A stretch of DNA of 64,000 nucleotides from Methylobacterium brachythecii (GCF_014196345.1 NZ_JACIDN010000003.1:62001-126000), one strand, 5' to 3'; shown: positions 38,790-48,193, counted from the first letter of the stretch. Notes: generated by a model not told the origin, from the sequence alone. Made by a program: numbers and translations.

Positions 38790-40637
38790 TCAGCTCTTGG
38801 CTGCTGCGCCCTTCTCGGGCGATTTCTTGGTGAAGGTGCCCCTGAGGTTGTCCCACAACTCCACCTTCACGCCGTTGCGGCGCATGATGACGTATTGCTG
38901 GAGCACCGAGAGGGTGTTGTTCCAGGCCCAGTAGATCACCAGGCCGGCCGGGAACGAGCCGAGCATGAAGGTGAAGATGATCGGCATGAAGGTGAAGACC
39001 TGCGCCTGGACCGGGTCCGGCGGCGCGGGGTTCATCTTCATCTGCACGAACATCGTCACGCCCATGATCAGCGGCCAAACGCCGAGATGGACGAAGTCGG
39101 GCGCCGCGAAGGGCAGCAGGCCAAACAGGTTCAGGAGGCTCGTCGGATCGGGCGCGGCGAGATCCTGGATCCAGCCGAAGAACGGCGCGTGCCGCATCTC
39201 GATGGTGATGAACAGAACTTTGTAGAGCGAGAAGAAGACCGGGATCTGGATCAGAACCGGCCAGCAGCCGGCGACCGGATTGATCTTCTCCTTCTTGTAA
39301 AGCTCCATCATCGCCTGTTGCTGTTTCATCTTGTCGTCTTTGTACCGCTCCCGGATGGAGGTCATCTCGGGCTGCACGGCCTTCATCTTGGCCATGGAGA
39401 CGTAGGAGCGGTTCGCGATCGGCAGGAAGAACAGCTTCAGGATTGCGGTCACGAGCAGAATCGCGACGCCGAAATTCCCGAGCCAGTGGAAGAAGAAGTC
39501 CAGCGCCTTGAACATCGGCTTGGTGAGGAACCAGAACCAGCCCCAATCGATCATCAGATCGAACTGCTTGATGTTGAGGTCCTTCTGGTAGCCGTTGATC
39601 TGGTTGACCTCCTTGGCGCCCGCGAACAGGCGCTGCGTCGCCGTGGAGGACGCGCCCGGCGCGATTGAGACGGCCTCGCCCCGCACGCTGGTCTGGTAGA
39701 CCTTGGTGGCGCCCTCGGAGCGCTCCGTGTAGGCGCCGTTGAAGGGCTTGTCCTGGTCGGGGATAACGGCCGCCGCCCAGTACTTGTCGGTGATGCCGAC
39801 GAAGCCGCCGGTCACGTTGTCCCAGGCCTTGCCGCGGGTATTCGCATTACCGCCGAAGACCGGCTCCTTACCGATCTTGTCGTAGGTGTATTCCTGAAGG
39901 CCATCGGCGCCCAGCGCTCCGATCAGGCCCTCGTGCAGCACGTAATAGCCCTGGGTCTGCGGCTTACCCCAGCGCGAAACCAGGCTGTAGGGATAGAGCG
40001 TCACGGGCTTCGAGCCTGTGTTGTCGACCTCGTCGCGCACCGTGAACATGAACTTGTCATCCACGGCGAGGATGCGCTTGAAGGTCAGGCCCTCGCCGTT
40101 CTCCCAAGTCAGCGTCACCGGCTTGCCGGGTGAGAGCACCTCGGCATCTGCCTTCCAGACCGTGTCAGCGTTCGGCAGCTTGCCGGCATCGGAACCGACC
40201 CAGCCGAATTCGGCATAGTACGGATTGGCGCTGCCGGTGGGCGAGAGCAGCACGATGCGCGGGCTCTCGTCGCTGACGGTCTCATGGTAGTTCTTCAGGA
40301 GCACGTCGTCGATGCGGCCGCCTTTGAGGGCGACCGAGCCGAACAGGGCGGGGGTGTCGATGCGCAGACGCGCCGAGCGGGCGACGGCCTCCTCGCGCGA
40401 GACCGGGGCCTGGTTGGCGCCGGGAACGGTGCCGGGAGCCGGCGCGGCGGGGCCGCCTTCCTTCGGGCTCGGCGAGAGGACGGGGTCGCCGCCCGGAGAC
40501 TGTCCGGGCACCTGATTCTGAGCGGCCGCCTGCTTCTGCCGCTCGTGCATCGGCGCGGCGACGAAGTAATTCCAGCCGAGCAGCACCGCCAGAGACAAGG
40601 CGATCGCGACGAACATGTTCGTCTTGTCGTTACCCAT
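38790..40637 (-). CDS. yidC: Membrane protein insertase YidC
   Basis: The 615-residue protein has an N-terminal membrane helix ([19 protein letters not shown]), a large periplasmic domain (about 60-370) with a Pro/Ala-rich linker, and the C-terminal five-helix insertase core including the cytoplasmic loop [20 protein letters not shown]. It inserts proteins such as F0c into the inner membrane alone or with SecYEG. The ATG at 40637 opens at MGNDKTN, the alphaproteobacterial N-terminus; the longer frame to 40766 is in rnpA. Its first eight bases overlap the rnpA end. Confidence 0.95.
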   Translation of the reverse strand: MGNDKTNMFVAIALSLAVLLGWNYFVAAPMHERQKQAAAQNQVPGQSPGGDPVLSPSPKEGGPAAPAPGTVPGANQAPVSREEAVARSARLRIDTPALFGSVALKGGRIDDVLLKNYHETVSDESPRIVLLSPTGSANPYYAEFGWVGSDAGKLPNADTVWKADAEVLSPGKPVTLTWENGEGLTFKRILAVDDKFMFTVRDEVDNTGSKPVTLYPYSLVSRWGKPQTQGYYVLHEGLIGALGADGLQEYTYDKIGKEPVFGGNANTRGKAWDNVTGGFVGITDKYWAAAVIPDQDKPFNGAYTERSEGATKVYQTSVRGEAVSIAPGASSTATQRLFAGAKEVNQINGYQKDLNIKQFDLMIDWGWFWFLTKPMFKALDFFFHWLGNFGVAILLVTAILKLFFLPIANRSYVSMAKMKAVQPEMTSIRERYKDDKMKQQQAMMELYKKEKINPVAGCWPVLIQIPVFFSLYKVLFITIEMRHAPFFGWIQDLAAPDPTSLLNLFGLLPFAAPDFVHLGVWPLIMGVTMFVQMKMNPAPPDPVQAQVFTFMPIIFTFMLGSFPAGLVIYWAWNNTLSVLQQYVIMRRNGVKVELWDNLRGTFTKKSPEKGAAAKS

Positions 40638-41154
40638 CGGTCGATCCGTGCGCCGTCTGTGTTCTAGAGGTTTCGTCGGGCTGCGCCTGGCCGGCATCCG
40701 GCTGGCGGGGGACATGTGCCCCCGATTGCCGTCGAGCGCCAGGGGCCGCGACGCCGGAGGCGTCACTCCGTGCGCGGGGCGTGTCCTTCGCGCCGCGCGG
40801 TTTGGTCACGACCTTGAGCGCCCGGCGCAGGTCGTCGACCAATGCGTCGAAGGGGGCCGCAAGGGCAGGGCGTCGAGCGACGAGCACGACGTCCGCCGGG
40901 CTACCTGGGGCGTCATCGCCGAGCGCGACGATCGCACCGCGCAGGCGGCGTCGGATGCGGTTGCGCTCGGTGGCGTGGCCAACACGCTTGGTGATGGTGA
41001 AGCCGAGATGAATCCCCTCGGCGCGGGCGCCGTCGCGCATCTCGTCAGGCTCGCGGACCCGCCCCTGCGCGGTCATGCGCTCGGTGTGGAAGCGTCGGCC
41101 GGACGCAGCGGCGAGGAAGTCCGGGCGCCGCCTCAGGCGTTTGATGCTTGGCAC
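40630..41154 (-). CDS. rnpA: Ribonuclease P protein component
   Basis: The protein is about 174 residues from a GTG at 41154 with GGAG ten bases upstream. It starts [20 protein letters not shown] and carries the RNR signature [13 protein letters not shown], which contacts the catalytic RNA. It matures the 5' ends of tRNAs with the RnpB RNA. The C-terminal 60 residues are a polar, low-complexity extension not found in E. coli RnpA. The open frame to 41289 lies over rpmH and is not preferred. rpmH precedes it by 55 bp. Confidence 0.9.
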   Translation of the reverse strand: MPSIKRLRRRPDFLAAASGRRFHTERMTAQGRVREPDEMRDGARAEGIHLGFTITKRVGHATERNRIRRRLRGAIVALGDDAPGSPADVVLVARRPALAAPFDALVDDLRRALKVVTKPRGAKDTPRARSDASGVAAPGARRQSGAHVPRQPDAGQAQPDETSRTQTAHGSTDG

Positions 41155-41209
41155 GGCCGCCGGTCTCCGGCGTCCGGCCCGTTTGGACCGGTACGCGCGA
41201 TAAGCCGCC

Positions 41210-41344
41210 TCAGGCGGAGAGCTTCTTGCGGCCGTGGGCGCGACGGGCGGCGATGACCTTACGGCCGCCGGCGGTCGCCATGCGCGCACGGAAGCCGTGA
41301 CGGCGCTTCCGGACGAGCTTGCTCGGCTGATAGGTTCTCTTCAT
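41210..41344 (-). CDS. rpmH: Ribosomal protein bL34
   Basis: The 44-residue protein reads [17 protein letters not shown] at the start, then [19 protein letters not shown], ending KLSA. This is the complete bL34 sequence pattern and its exact usual length. It is the first gene of the rpmH-rnpA-yidC-engB operon, whose promoter should lie in 41345-41480. Confidence 0.97.
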   Translation of the reverse strand: MKRTYQPSKLVRKRRHGFRARMATAGGRKVIAARRAHGRKKLSA

Positions 41345-41518
41345 GACGTGAACTCCGGGCGACGGGATGACGGTCCAAGCGGCGCCTCGGCGCGCTGAGG
41401 ACAGGTCCGTCCGTTAACGATGTGTCGGCAAGCGCAAAGAGCGCCACGAGGGCGCCGCATCACTTGGCGCGGGCTTATGGCGGATGACCCCCACCAAGTC
41501 AATTCTACGGATCGATTT

Positions 41519-42085
41519 CTAACCTTCGCTCCGCTTCCTGATCGGCCTCGCAGGATTGCCGGCAACGGTCGCACCCGGGAGTACGTCCCGCGTGACCACG
41601 GAGCCGGCGCCGATCACCGCATCATCACCCACGGTGACGCCCGGTACGATGATGGCCCCGCCGCCGATCCAGACATTGCGACCGATCACGACCGGGCGCC
41701 CGAATTCGAGCCCTTCCCGGCGCGGCTCCGGATCGCGCGGATGGTCGGCCGCGTAGATCTGCACGGCAGGGCCGATCTGCGTGCCATCACCGATCGTGAC
41801 TGAGCAGACGTCGAGAATCACGCAGTTGAAATTCATGAAGGCGCCGTCGCCGATGCTGATGTTGAAGCCGTAGTCGCAGAAGAAGGGCGGCCGGATCACC
41901 GCATGGGCGCCGACATGCGCGAAGTGCTCCAGCAGCAGCGCGCGTCGCTCGGCCGGCGGAGCTGCCGAGGCCGCGTTGTAGCGCACCATCCACGCCTTGT
42001 TGGCCGCGATGTCGGCCTGGATCTCGGGGTCGCCCGGCCGGTAGAGTTCGCCGGCCAGCATCTTCTGCTTCTCGCTCTTGTCCAC
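41519..42085 (-). CDS. Maltose/galactoside O-acetyltransferase family protein
   Basis: The 188-residue left-handed beta-helix protein has an N-terminal Maa domain (SEKQKMLAGELYRPGDPEI) and hexapeptide repeats; the catalytic His is in IYAADHPRDPEPRREG, followed by NVWIGGGAIIVPGVTVG and GNPARPIR. It should acetylate a sugar with acetyl-CoA. The start is a GTG at 42085 preceded by GGGAG; the upstream codons to 42208 are not conserved-looking. It faces the rpmH operon on the same strand, 174 bp away, and is divergent from the candidate small RNA. Confidence 0.88.
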   Translation of the reverse strand: MDKSEKQKMLAGELYRPGDPEIQADIAANKAWMVRYNAASAAPPAERRALLLEHFAHVGAHAVIRPPFFCDYGFNISIGDGAFMNFNCVILDVCSVTIGDGTQIGPAVQIYAADHPRDPEPRREGLEFGRPVVIGRNVWIGGGAIIVPGVTVGDDAVIGAGSVVTRDVLPGATVAGNPARPIRKRSEG

Positions 42086-42210
42086 GCCGTCTCCCGTGCC
42101 GCTGGTTGGGACCGGGCGGTCCCCGCCCTGATAGTGCGGCGGTCTCGCGGGATGGCAAGGGCCGGAACCGGCGCCGGCCGTATGGCAACGATCCGTTAAC
42201 CTTTCCAATC

Positions 42211-42216
42211 TATGAT
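42211..42216 (+). promoter_or_regulatory. Candidate -10 box of the small RNA
   Basis: TATGAT at 42211-42216 matches a -10 hexamer in five of six positions and would place the transcript start near 42222-42224, exactly at the first stem. No convincing -35 is seen. Confidence 0.45.
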
Positions 42217-42221
42217 CATCT

Positions 42222-42317
42222 CATGTCCAGCCTGCTGGACGTCGAGTGGTTTCGTCCACTCTGTTTGATGCCTCCCTGTTCGACTTCATAACAGCCGTCC
42301 TCCGGGGCGGCTTTTTT
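42222..42317 (+). ncRNA. Candidate trans-acting small RNA, about 95 nt
   Basis: Three hairpins follow each other. Stem 1 is GTCCAG (42225-42230) with CTGGAC (42235-42240), extendable by two pairs. Stem 2 is GAGTGG (42244-42249) with CCACTC (42256-42261). A single-stranded stretch 42262-42293 contains GCCTCCCTG, able to pair with Shine-Dalgarno sequences. Stem 3 is an intrinsic terminator with six T. This is the architecture of Hfq-type alphaproteobacterial sRNAs. A 22-codon ORF (42223-42291) runs through it; it has no SD and would be leaderless, so a coding role is less likely but not excluded. Confidence 0.6.
42294..42317 (+). terminator. Rho-independent terminator of the small RNA
   Basis: GCCGTCC (42294-42300) pairs with GGGCGGC (42305-42311), seven pairs with one G-U, around a four-base loop, followed by six T (42312-42317). 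Confidence 0.75.
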
Positions 42318-42388
42318 CTTGCGCTTGCCGATCCGTGCGATCTCACACGGCGTTTGCAGGCCAGTGGCACAAGCGCCCCGGATTAACG

Positions 42389-42403
42389 TTAAGCCTCGGT
42401 AAA
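42389..42403 (+). promoter_or_regulatory. Near-consensus CtrA site upstream of DUF1465 gene
   Basis: TTAA (42389-42392), seven bases, then TAAA (42400-42403) match TTAA-N7-TTAA with one mismatch, about 100 bp before the start of the DUF1465 gene. Support is moderate at best. Confidence 0.35.
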
Positions 42404-42500
42404 CGGTGCGGCCGCCGCGCAATGCGCTAGGTTCGTGTCGTCAGCCCGCGGATTCGCTCGTTCGAGCGACCGCCGCGCGGGTGAGCCGCAGGAGGCACGA

Positions 42501-43034
42501 TTGACCGGCTTGGATGTCATGTTCCGTGACGAGAACGACTGGGTGAGCTTCGGGGAGACCTACGTCGCCTCCGAGAGCTTCAAATCCCTGTTTCGCGACG
42601 GCATGGCTCTCGTCGAGGAGACCGCCGCATATCTCGACGGAAACGGCCGCGACGAATCGCGCGGTGCCTCGCGAGAGGCGACGCTGGCTTACGCCGGAGA
42701 GAGCATGCGCCTCACCACGCGGCTGATGCAGATTGCCTCTTGGCTCCTGGTGCAGCGAGCAGTGGCCGAGGGCGAGATCACTCATGGTCAGGCGCAGGAA
42801 GAGAAACGCCGGGTGAAACTCACGGCATCCGAGACTCGGATGGTGGACGAGGGTGACGGCTTCGCGCTGCTGCCCCAGCAGCTTCAGGATCTCGTCGAGC
42901 GTTCTCGCCGGCTGCACGCGAGAATTCTCCATCTCGACGGGCTCATCGCCGAAGATCGGCCGACGCCCCGTCCGATCGAGAGCCCAGTGGCCGCTCAGCA
43001 GGGCTTGCTGCGCTCGGCCTTCGGCGGTCTCTGA
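42501..43034 (+). CDS. DUF1465 family protein
   Basis: The 177-residue, mostly helical protein resembles DUF1465, a family limited to alphaproteobacteria and annotated without clear function. Visible stretches are FKSLFRDGMALVEETAAYLDG, MRLTTRLMQIASWLLVQRAV and LPQQLQDLVERSRRLHARI. I choose a TTG at 42501 because AGGAGG lies five bases upstream; an ATG at 42519 and a GTG at 42435 are in frame. Family and nearby CtrA-like site suggest a developmental or cell-cycle role, which is inference. Confidence 0.82.
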   Translation: MTGLDVMFRDENDWVSFGETYVASESFKSLFRDGMALVEETAAYLDGNGRDESRGASREATLAYAGESMRLTTRLMQIASWLLVQRAVAEGEITHGQAQEEKRRVKLTASETRMVDEGDGFALLPQQLQDLVERSRRLHARILHLDGLIAEDRPTPRPIESPVAAQQGLLRSAFGGL

Positions 43035-43058
43035 CGAACCTTCACGTCAACGCTAGCG

Positions 43059-43113
43059 GCAGATCAGTCATCAGGAGCCAACGCCCTCGCGTGGCTCCTG
43101 ATGACTGATCTGC
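43059..43113. repeat. Perfect 22-bp inverted repeat (strong hairpin)
   Basis: The arm 43059-43080 (starting GCAGATCAGTCATC) is repeated exactly inverted at 43092-43113, with an 11-base loop that itself can form CGC/GCG. It lies between the convergent DUF1465 and hypothetical genes. No U-tract follows on either strand, so a bidirectional terminator is possible but not the standard kind. Confidence 0.85.
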
Positions 43114-43161
43114 GTTCGTGAAACGAGAGCGGAAGCGCCGAAATCTCGAACCTTTTTCCGA

Positions 43162-43701
43162 TCAGCCCTGCTTGCCGAGGCCGAGCCCGCGGAGAATATC
43201 CCCGATCGGATCGATCCTGGAACCGCTGTTCTGCGTCGTCCCGTTGGCGACTTGCGTCTCCGGAGCACCGGAGCCCTGCGGCGCAGCCTGCCGTGACGCG
43301 GCTTGGCGTTGACGCGTCGCGGCGCGGGCAATCTTGCGGCGGCGCGCCTGCTCGGCCTTCGCCTGTGGAGTGACATGCGCCTGTGGAGTGACTTGGCGAA
43401 CCTGCGCCGGAATGACGGCTAAGGGCTCCGCAGCGGTAGCTGCACTCGCCAAGACGGCCGGCTGCTCGACCGGCGCCGCAGCCTTGACCGGAGGATCGGC
43501 CCAGGCGACGGCGACCGGAGTCGTTGCTGCCTCGGCCGCGGAGACCGGCTGCATTGCATGGGGGCGGCGCGGCTTGAGCGCGTCAGGGTCGCTCGAATAG
43601 GGAAACGGCGAAGCCGCCACCAATCCGGCAAGCATGATCGCGGAGATCGCGAGCGTTGACTTCAAATGGATCATGACCGGAAAACTCACGGTCAAGCTCA
43701 T
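43162..43701 (-). CDS. Secreted Ala/Pro/Gln-rich hypothetical protein
   Basis: The 179-residue protein has an N-terminal signal-like segment (STLAISAIMLAGLVAASPF), then a low-complexity region rich in Ala, Pro and Val, a basic region (ARRRKIARAATRQRQAASRQ) and a C-terminus ending DILRGLGLGKQG. Start may be 43701 or the ATG at 43674; both keep the signal. Two 18-bp tandem units encode VTPQA repeats. No domain is recognised. It may be an exported, disordered protein of the periplasm or wall. Confidence 0.7.
   Translation of the reverse strand: MSLTVSFPVMIHLKSTLAISAIMLAGLVAASPFPYSSDPDALKPRRPHAMQPVSAAEAATTPVAVAWADPPVKAAAPVEQPAVLASAATAAEPLAVIPAQVRQVTPQAHVTPQAKAEQARRRKIARAATRQRQAASRQAAPQGSGAPETQVANGTTQNSGSRIDPIGDILRGLGLGKQG
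43360..43395. repeat. Two-copy 18-bp tandem repeat in the hypothetical gene
   Basis: CGCCTGTGGAGTGACATG (43360-43377) is followed directly by a copy differing at one base (43378-43395). It is in frame on the minus strand and gives a duplicated VTPQA-type hexapeptide. Confidence 0.8.
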
Positions 43702-43792
43702 GGTTCCGCTTAAGCCTGTGCGAAACCATGCATCAGGTCGCGTTCACCGTATTCGATACTGACCTCGCTGCGGGGCGGGCCTCCAGCAGCGT

Positions 43793-44557
43793 CTACGAAT
43801 AAGCCGCGCAGATCCCCAGAAAGTCCTCCGCGACGAGGCTGGCGCCGCCGACGAGGGCGCCGTCGACGTTCTCCACGGCCATCAGCTCGCGAGCGTTCTT
43901 CGCCTTCACCGAGCCGCCGTAAAGGATGCGAACCTTCTCCGCTTCTTCGGGGCCGACCATGGTGCCGAGCATATCGCGCAGGGACGCATGCACCTCGGCG
44001 ATGTCGGCGGTCGATGGCGTCTTGCCGGTGCCAATCGCCCAGACCGGCTCGTAGGCGATCACGGTGTCGGCGGCGGTGGCACCTTTGGGCACGCCGAGAC
44101 CGAGCTGCGCGCGGACGATGTCGAGGGTTCGGCCCTCCTCGCGCTCGTCCTCGGTCTCTCCGACGCAGATGATGCCGCACAGGCCGGCGCGGCGGGCGCC
44201 GAGCGCCTTGGCGTGGACGCCGTTATCGGTCTCGTGGTGATAGGCGCGCCGCTCGGAATGACCGAGGATCACGTAGCGGGCTCCGAGATCGGCGAGCATC
44301 TCTGCCGAGATCGAGCCAGTGAAGGCGCCGCTGGCCCGCGCGTGCAGGTTCTGGCCGCCGATGGCGATGGGCGAACCGGCCACCGCGGCGACGCAGGAGG
44401 CGATCAGCGTCGCGGGAGGGCAGATAAGGACGTCGATCGTCTTGGCGAGCACGGGGCTGAGCCCGTTGCGAACCGCCTCGACCGTCGCGATCGAAGAGCG
44501 CAGCCCGTTCATCTTCCAGTTGCCTGCAACCAGCGGACGCCGTGCTGTGCTCGCCAT
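43793..44557 (-). CDS. tpiA: Triose-phosphate isomerase
   Basis: The 254-residue TIM barrel interconverts dihydroxyacetone phosphate and glyceraldehyde 3-phosphate. Catalytic motifs are all present: VAGNWKMNG (Lys), [11 protein letters not shown] (electrophilic His), [13 protein letters not shown] (catalytic Glu) and the phosphate loop [12 protein letters not shown]. Start ATG at 44557 fits the family. It is divergent from ppiD with 214 bp between. The following small space to the hypothetical gene is 91 bp. Confidence 0.97.
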   Translation of the reverse strand: MASTARRPLVAGNWKMNGLRSSIATVEAVRNGLSPVLAKTIDVLICPPATLIASCVAAVAGSPIAIGGQNLHARASGAFTGSISAEMLADLGARYVILGHSERRAYHHETDNGVHAKALGARRAGLCGIICVGETEDEREEGRTLDIVRAQLGLGVPKGATAADTVIAYEPVWAIGTGKTPSTADIAEVHASLRDMLGTMVGPEEAEKVRILYGGSVKAKNARELMAVENVDGALVGGASLVAEDFLGICAAYS

Positions 44558-44771
44558 CGTAGTCCCGTCTCCCTATACCGTTCTTTCGTGATCCCGGCGG
44601 CCTATCAGAGCAAGCTTGGGCGCGCAAACGGACTGAGGACCGTTTCCCCTTAGTAGCGGCAGTCGGTCGTCGCCCTTTGCGCGGCGGCGCGTTTGGTCTA
44701 TCGCGAGCCCCTCATTCCAAAGCCCTCTTCCTCGCGAGAAAAGGGCGAACAGGCGTCATCCGGGCGGCATC

Positions 44772-46673
44772 ATGCTCCAGAACATCCGCAACGCGAGCCA
44801 GCACTGGCTCGGCAAGATCGTGATGTCGGTGATCTTCTTCTTCCTGATCGCGGGTGTCGCGATCTTCGGCGTCGAAGAGTTTTTTCGCGGAGGGTCAAGC
44901 ACGGCCGTCGCCACCGTCGGCAAGACACAGATCTCCGCGGAATCGGTGCGCTCCGCCTACCAGAACCAGCTCAACCGCTACCAGCAGCAGCTCAAGCGCG
45001 TGCTGACGCCGGAGCAGGCCCGGGCGATGGGCCTGGAGCGGCAGGTGCTGAGCCAGCTGATCACCGAGGCTGCCCTCGACCAGAAGACGTCCGATCTCGG
45101 CCTCGCCATCTCGGACGAGGCGGTCCTGCGTGCGATCCGCGAGGAGCAGGCCTTCAAAGGCACCGATGGTAAGTTCGACCGTACCCTGTTCCACCAGACC
45201 TTGAGCCGCGCCGGCATCAACGAAGCCATGTTCGTGCGTGAGCAGCGATCGGTCGCCGCGCGCCTCCAACTCGCCGATGCCGTCACGGCCGAGCTGCCGG
45301 TGCCGCAGGCCCTGCGCGAGGCGGTGCACCGCTACTCGACCGAGCGCCGCACCGCTTCCGTTCTGATGCTGACGCCGGCGGCCGCGGGCGACATCCCGGC
45401 ACCCACCGACGAGGAACTCAAGGCCTATTACGACAACAACAAGGGCAGCTTCCGCGCGTCCGAGATGCGGTCGTTGAACCTGCTCGTCCTCGATCCGGAA
45501 GCGATGGCCAAGCCGGACACGATCACCGAGGACGACACACGCAAGATCTACGACGCCAACGCCGCCAAATACGGCAGCCAGGAGCGTCGTACCATTCAGC
45601 AGATCACCTTTCCGGATGAAGCGACCGCTGAAACCGCCCGCAAGCAGATCGAAAGCGGCGAGGTGCCGTTCGAGGTCACTGCGACAGCGCGCGGCGTGGA
45701 CGCCAAGAACCTATCGCTGGGCAACCTCACCAAGGCCGAGCTGTTCGATCCGGCCGTGGGCGCCGCCGCGTTCGCGCTCGAGAAGGACAAGGTGAGCGCG
45801 CCGGTGAAGGGCCGCTTCGGCACCGTGTTGCTGCGCGTCACCGCCATCGAGCCCGCGACGCAGAAGCCGTTCGACGAGGTCAAGGACGAAATTCGCAAGA
45901 CCATGGCGCTGCAGCGCGCCCGCGATGGGCTGGAGACCACTCACGACGCGATCGAGGATGCCCGAGCCAGCGGCAAGCCGCTCGCCGACATAGCGAAGGA
46001 GCGCGAACTCTCGCTCGTGACGATCCCCGCCGTCGATGCCCAGGGCAAGGACGCAGCCGGCAACAAGGTCGAAGGCATCCCGGATGCCGACACCACGCTC
46101 GCCGCCGCCTTCCGCTCCGAGATGGGCGGCGACAGCGAGGCCCTGCGCACGAAGTCCGGTGGCTACGTCTGGTACGATGTCGCCAAGATTGATGCGGCGC
46201 ACGACAAGCCGCTCGACGAGGTCCGCGACGCGGCGACCAAGGGCTGGAAGGAATCCGAGACCTCCAAGCGCCTCACCGCGAAGGCCAAGGAATTGGTCGA
46301 GCGGCTCGACAAGGGCGAGACGGCGGAGGCCGTCGCCGGAACCGTCGGCGTCGAGGCGAAGACGGTTGCCAACCTGGCCCGCAACCAGGCCAAGGACGAG
46401 CTCGGCACCGAGGTGATCGATCGTGTCTTCGCGACGGCCGTCGACAAGGCCGGTTCGGCTCCGTCGGGCGAGAACCGCGTCGTCTACAAGGTTACGCGGG
46501 CCGAGATGCCGGCCTTCGTCGCTGGCACGCCGACCGACAAGAATGCCGAAAAGGGTTTCCGCACCGCGCTCTCCGACGACGTGCTCGGCGAGTTCATCGC
46601 CGACGTCCAGAAGAACGCCGGCGTCAGTGTCAACCAGACCGCGTTCAAGCGCGCCTTGGGCGGCGAGTATTGA
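44772..46673 (+). CDS. ppiD: Periplasmic folding factor PpiD-like (SurA_N/parvulin)
   Basis: The 633-residue protein has a short cytoplasmic tail (MLQNIRNASQHWLGK), one membrane helix (about 16-34, VMSVIFFFLIAGVAIFGV), a SurA-type N-terminal chaperone domain with AVATVGKTQISAESVRSAYQ, a parvulin-like domain around residues 265-380 and a long helical C-terminus. PpiD is an inner-membrane-anchored chaperone for proteins leaving SecYEG. The parvulin part looks weakly conserved, so isomerase activity is unsure. Its stop overlaps the trpE start (TGATG). Confidence 0.88.
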   Translation: MLQNIRNASQHWLGKIVMSVIFFFLIAGVAIFGVEEFFRGGSSTAVATVGKTQISAESVRSAYQNQLNRYQQQLKRVLTPEQARAMGLERQVLSQLITEAALDQKTSDLGLAISDEAVLRAIREEQAFKGTDGKFDRTLFHQTLSRAGINEAMFVREQRSVAARLQLADAVTAELPVPQALREAVHRYSTERRTASVLMLTPAAAGDIPAPTDEELKAYYDNNKGSFRASEMRSLNLLVLDPEAMAKPDTITEDDTRKIYDANAAKYGSQERRTIQQITFPDEATAETARKQIESGEVPFEVTATARGVDAKNLSLGNLTKAELFDPAVGAAAFALEKDKVSAPVKGRFGTVLLRVTAIEPATQKPFDEVKDEIRKTMALQRARDGLETTHDAIEDARASGKPLADIAKERELSLVTIPAVDAQGKDAAGNKVEGIPDADTTLAAAFRSEMGGDSEALRTKSGGYVWYDVAKIDAAHDKPLDEVRDAATKGWKESETSKRLTAKAKELVERLDKGETAEAVAGTVGVEAKTVANLARNQAKDELGTEVIDRVFATAVDKAGSAPSGENRVVYKVTRAEMPAFVAGTPTDKNAEKGFRTALSDDVLGEFIADVQKNAGVSVNQTAFKRALGGEY

Positions 46674-48193
46674 TGCAGGCCGAGACCGACCGTTTCGAGG
46701 GCTTCGCGCACGCCTACGATGCCGGCCGCGCCAGCCTCGTCAGCCTGACGCTGGTGGCCGACCTGGAGACCCCGGTTGCCGCCTTCCTCAAGCTGAAGGG
46801 ACAGTATCCGGGACCGGGCTTCCTGCTCGAATCCGTCGAGGGCGGCGCCGTGCGCGGACGCTACTCGATGATCGGTCTCGATCCCGATCTGATCTGGCGC
46901 TGCACCGAGGGCGCCGCGATCGCTCGCGACGCGGCGCTGAGCGACTTCGTTCCCGACGATCGCCTCCCGCTCGACTCACTGCGCGCGCTCATCGCCGAGA
47001 GCGCCATCGGCGAGGAGGCCGGCGAGGCGCTGCCGCCGATGGCCGCGGGCCTGTTCGGTTATCTCGGCTACGACATGGTCCGCCGCATGGAGCGGCTGCC
47101 CCAGCCGAACCCCGACCCGCTCGGCGTGCCCGACGCGATGCTGATCCGGCCGCGCGTGATGGTGATCTTCGACGCGGTGGCCGACCAACTCACCGTGGTG
47201 ACGCCGGTGCGCCGCGTCGAGGGCATCTCCGCCAAGGCGGCCTACGAGGCCGCGCTCGACCGCATCTACCGCGCCACCGCGGCGCTGGAGGCCCCGCTGC
47301 CGATCGAGGCGCGGGTCGACGCCGCCGGCCTCTCGCAACCGACGCCGGTCTCGAACACGCCGCCGGACGAGTACCTGCGGATGGTCGCGAAGGCCAAGGA
47401 ATACATCGTCGCCGGCGACATCTTCCAGGTGGTGCTGTCGCAGCGCTTCGAAGCACCGTTCACGCTACCGGCCTTCGCGCTCTACCGGAGCCTGCGCCGG
47501 ACAAACCCGGCGCCCTTCCTCTGCTACCTCGATTTTTCGGAGTTCCAGGTCGTCTGCTCCAGCCCCGAGATCCTGGTGCGGGTGCGCGACGACAAGGTCA
47601 CGATCCGTCCGATCGCCGGCACGCGCCGCCGTGGCGCCACGCCCGCCGAGGACAAGGCGCTTGCCGACGAGCTGCTGGCCGATCCGAAGGAGCGTTCCGA
47701 GCACCTGATGCTGCTCGATCTCGGCCGCAACGACGTCGGCCGCGTCTCGAAGATCGGCACGGTCACCGTCACCGGCTCGTTCTTCCTCGAATTCTACAGC
47801 CAGGTCATGCACATCGTCTCGAACGTCGAGGGCGACCTCGACCCGAGGCACGACACGCTCGCGGCACTCGCGGCCGGTTTCCCGGCCGGTACGGTCTCCG
47901 GTGCACCTAAGGTGCGTGCCATGGAGATCATCGACGAGCTGGAACGCGAGAAGCGCGGCCCCTATGGCGGCTGCATCGGCTATTTCGGCGCGCGTGGCGA
48001 GATGGACACCTGCATCGTGTTGCGCACCGCCATCGTGAAGGACGGTCGCATGCACGTGCAGGCCGGCGCGGGCATCGTCTACGATTCCGATCCTGCCTCC
48101 GAGCAGCAGGAATGCGTGAACAAGGCGAAGGCGCTGTTTCGCGCGGCCGAGGATGCGGTGTCGTTCGCGAGCCGGGCTCGGCGGGGTCAGTAG
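46673..48193 (+). CDS. trpE: Anthranilate synthase component I
   Basis: The 506-residue chorismate-utilising enzyme makes anthranilate with ammonia from TrpG. Motifs are PVAAFLKLKG near the N-terminus, PIAGTRRRGATPAEDKAL, LLDLGRNDVGRVSK, FPAGTVSGAPKVRAMEII and the C-terminal GAGIVYDSDPASE. The N-terminal LLESVEGG and RYSMIG stretch is the tryptophan feedback site in the family. The start ATG at 46673 overlaps the ppiD stop by one base. No leader peptide or attenuator is possible directly before it, so regulation must come from further upstream or by allostery. Confidence 0.96.
   Translation: MQAETDRFEGFAHAYDAGRASLVSLTLVADLETPVAAFLKLKGQYPGPGFLLESVEGGAVRGRYSMIGLDPDLIWRCTEGAAIARDAALSDFVPDDRLPLDSLRALIAESAIGEEAGEALPPMAAGLFGYLGYDMVRRMERLPQPNPDPLGVPDAMLIRPRVMVIFDAVADQLTVVTPVRRVEGISAKAAYEAALDRIYRATAALEAPLPIEARVDAAGLSQPTPVSNTPPDEYLRMVAKAKEYIVAGDIFQVVLSQRFEAPFTLPAFALYRSLRRTNPAPFLCYLDFSEFQVVCSSPEILVRVRDDKVTIRPIAGTRRRGATPAEDKALADELLADPKERSEHLMLLDLGRNDVGRVSKIGTVTVTGSFFLEFYSQVMHIVSNVEGDLDPRHDTLAALAAGFPAGTVSGAPKVRAMEIIDELEREKRGPYGGCIGYFGARGEMDTCIVLRTAIVKDGRMHVQAGAGIVYDSDPASEQQECVNKAKALFRAAEDAVSFASRARRGQ

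Noticed and set aside
42223..42291. 22-codon ORF as a leader peptide or small protein
   Set aside because: No Shine-Dalgarno, start lies at the predicted transcript end, and the sequence is better explained by paired RNA stems; kept only as an alternative.
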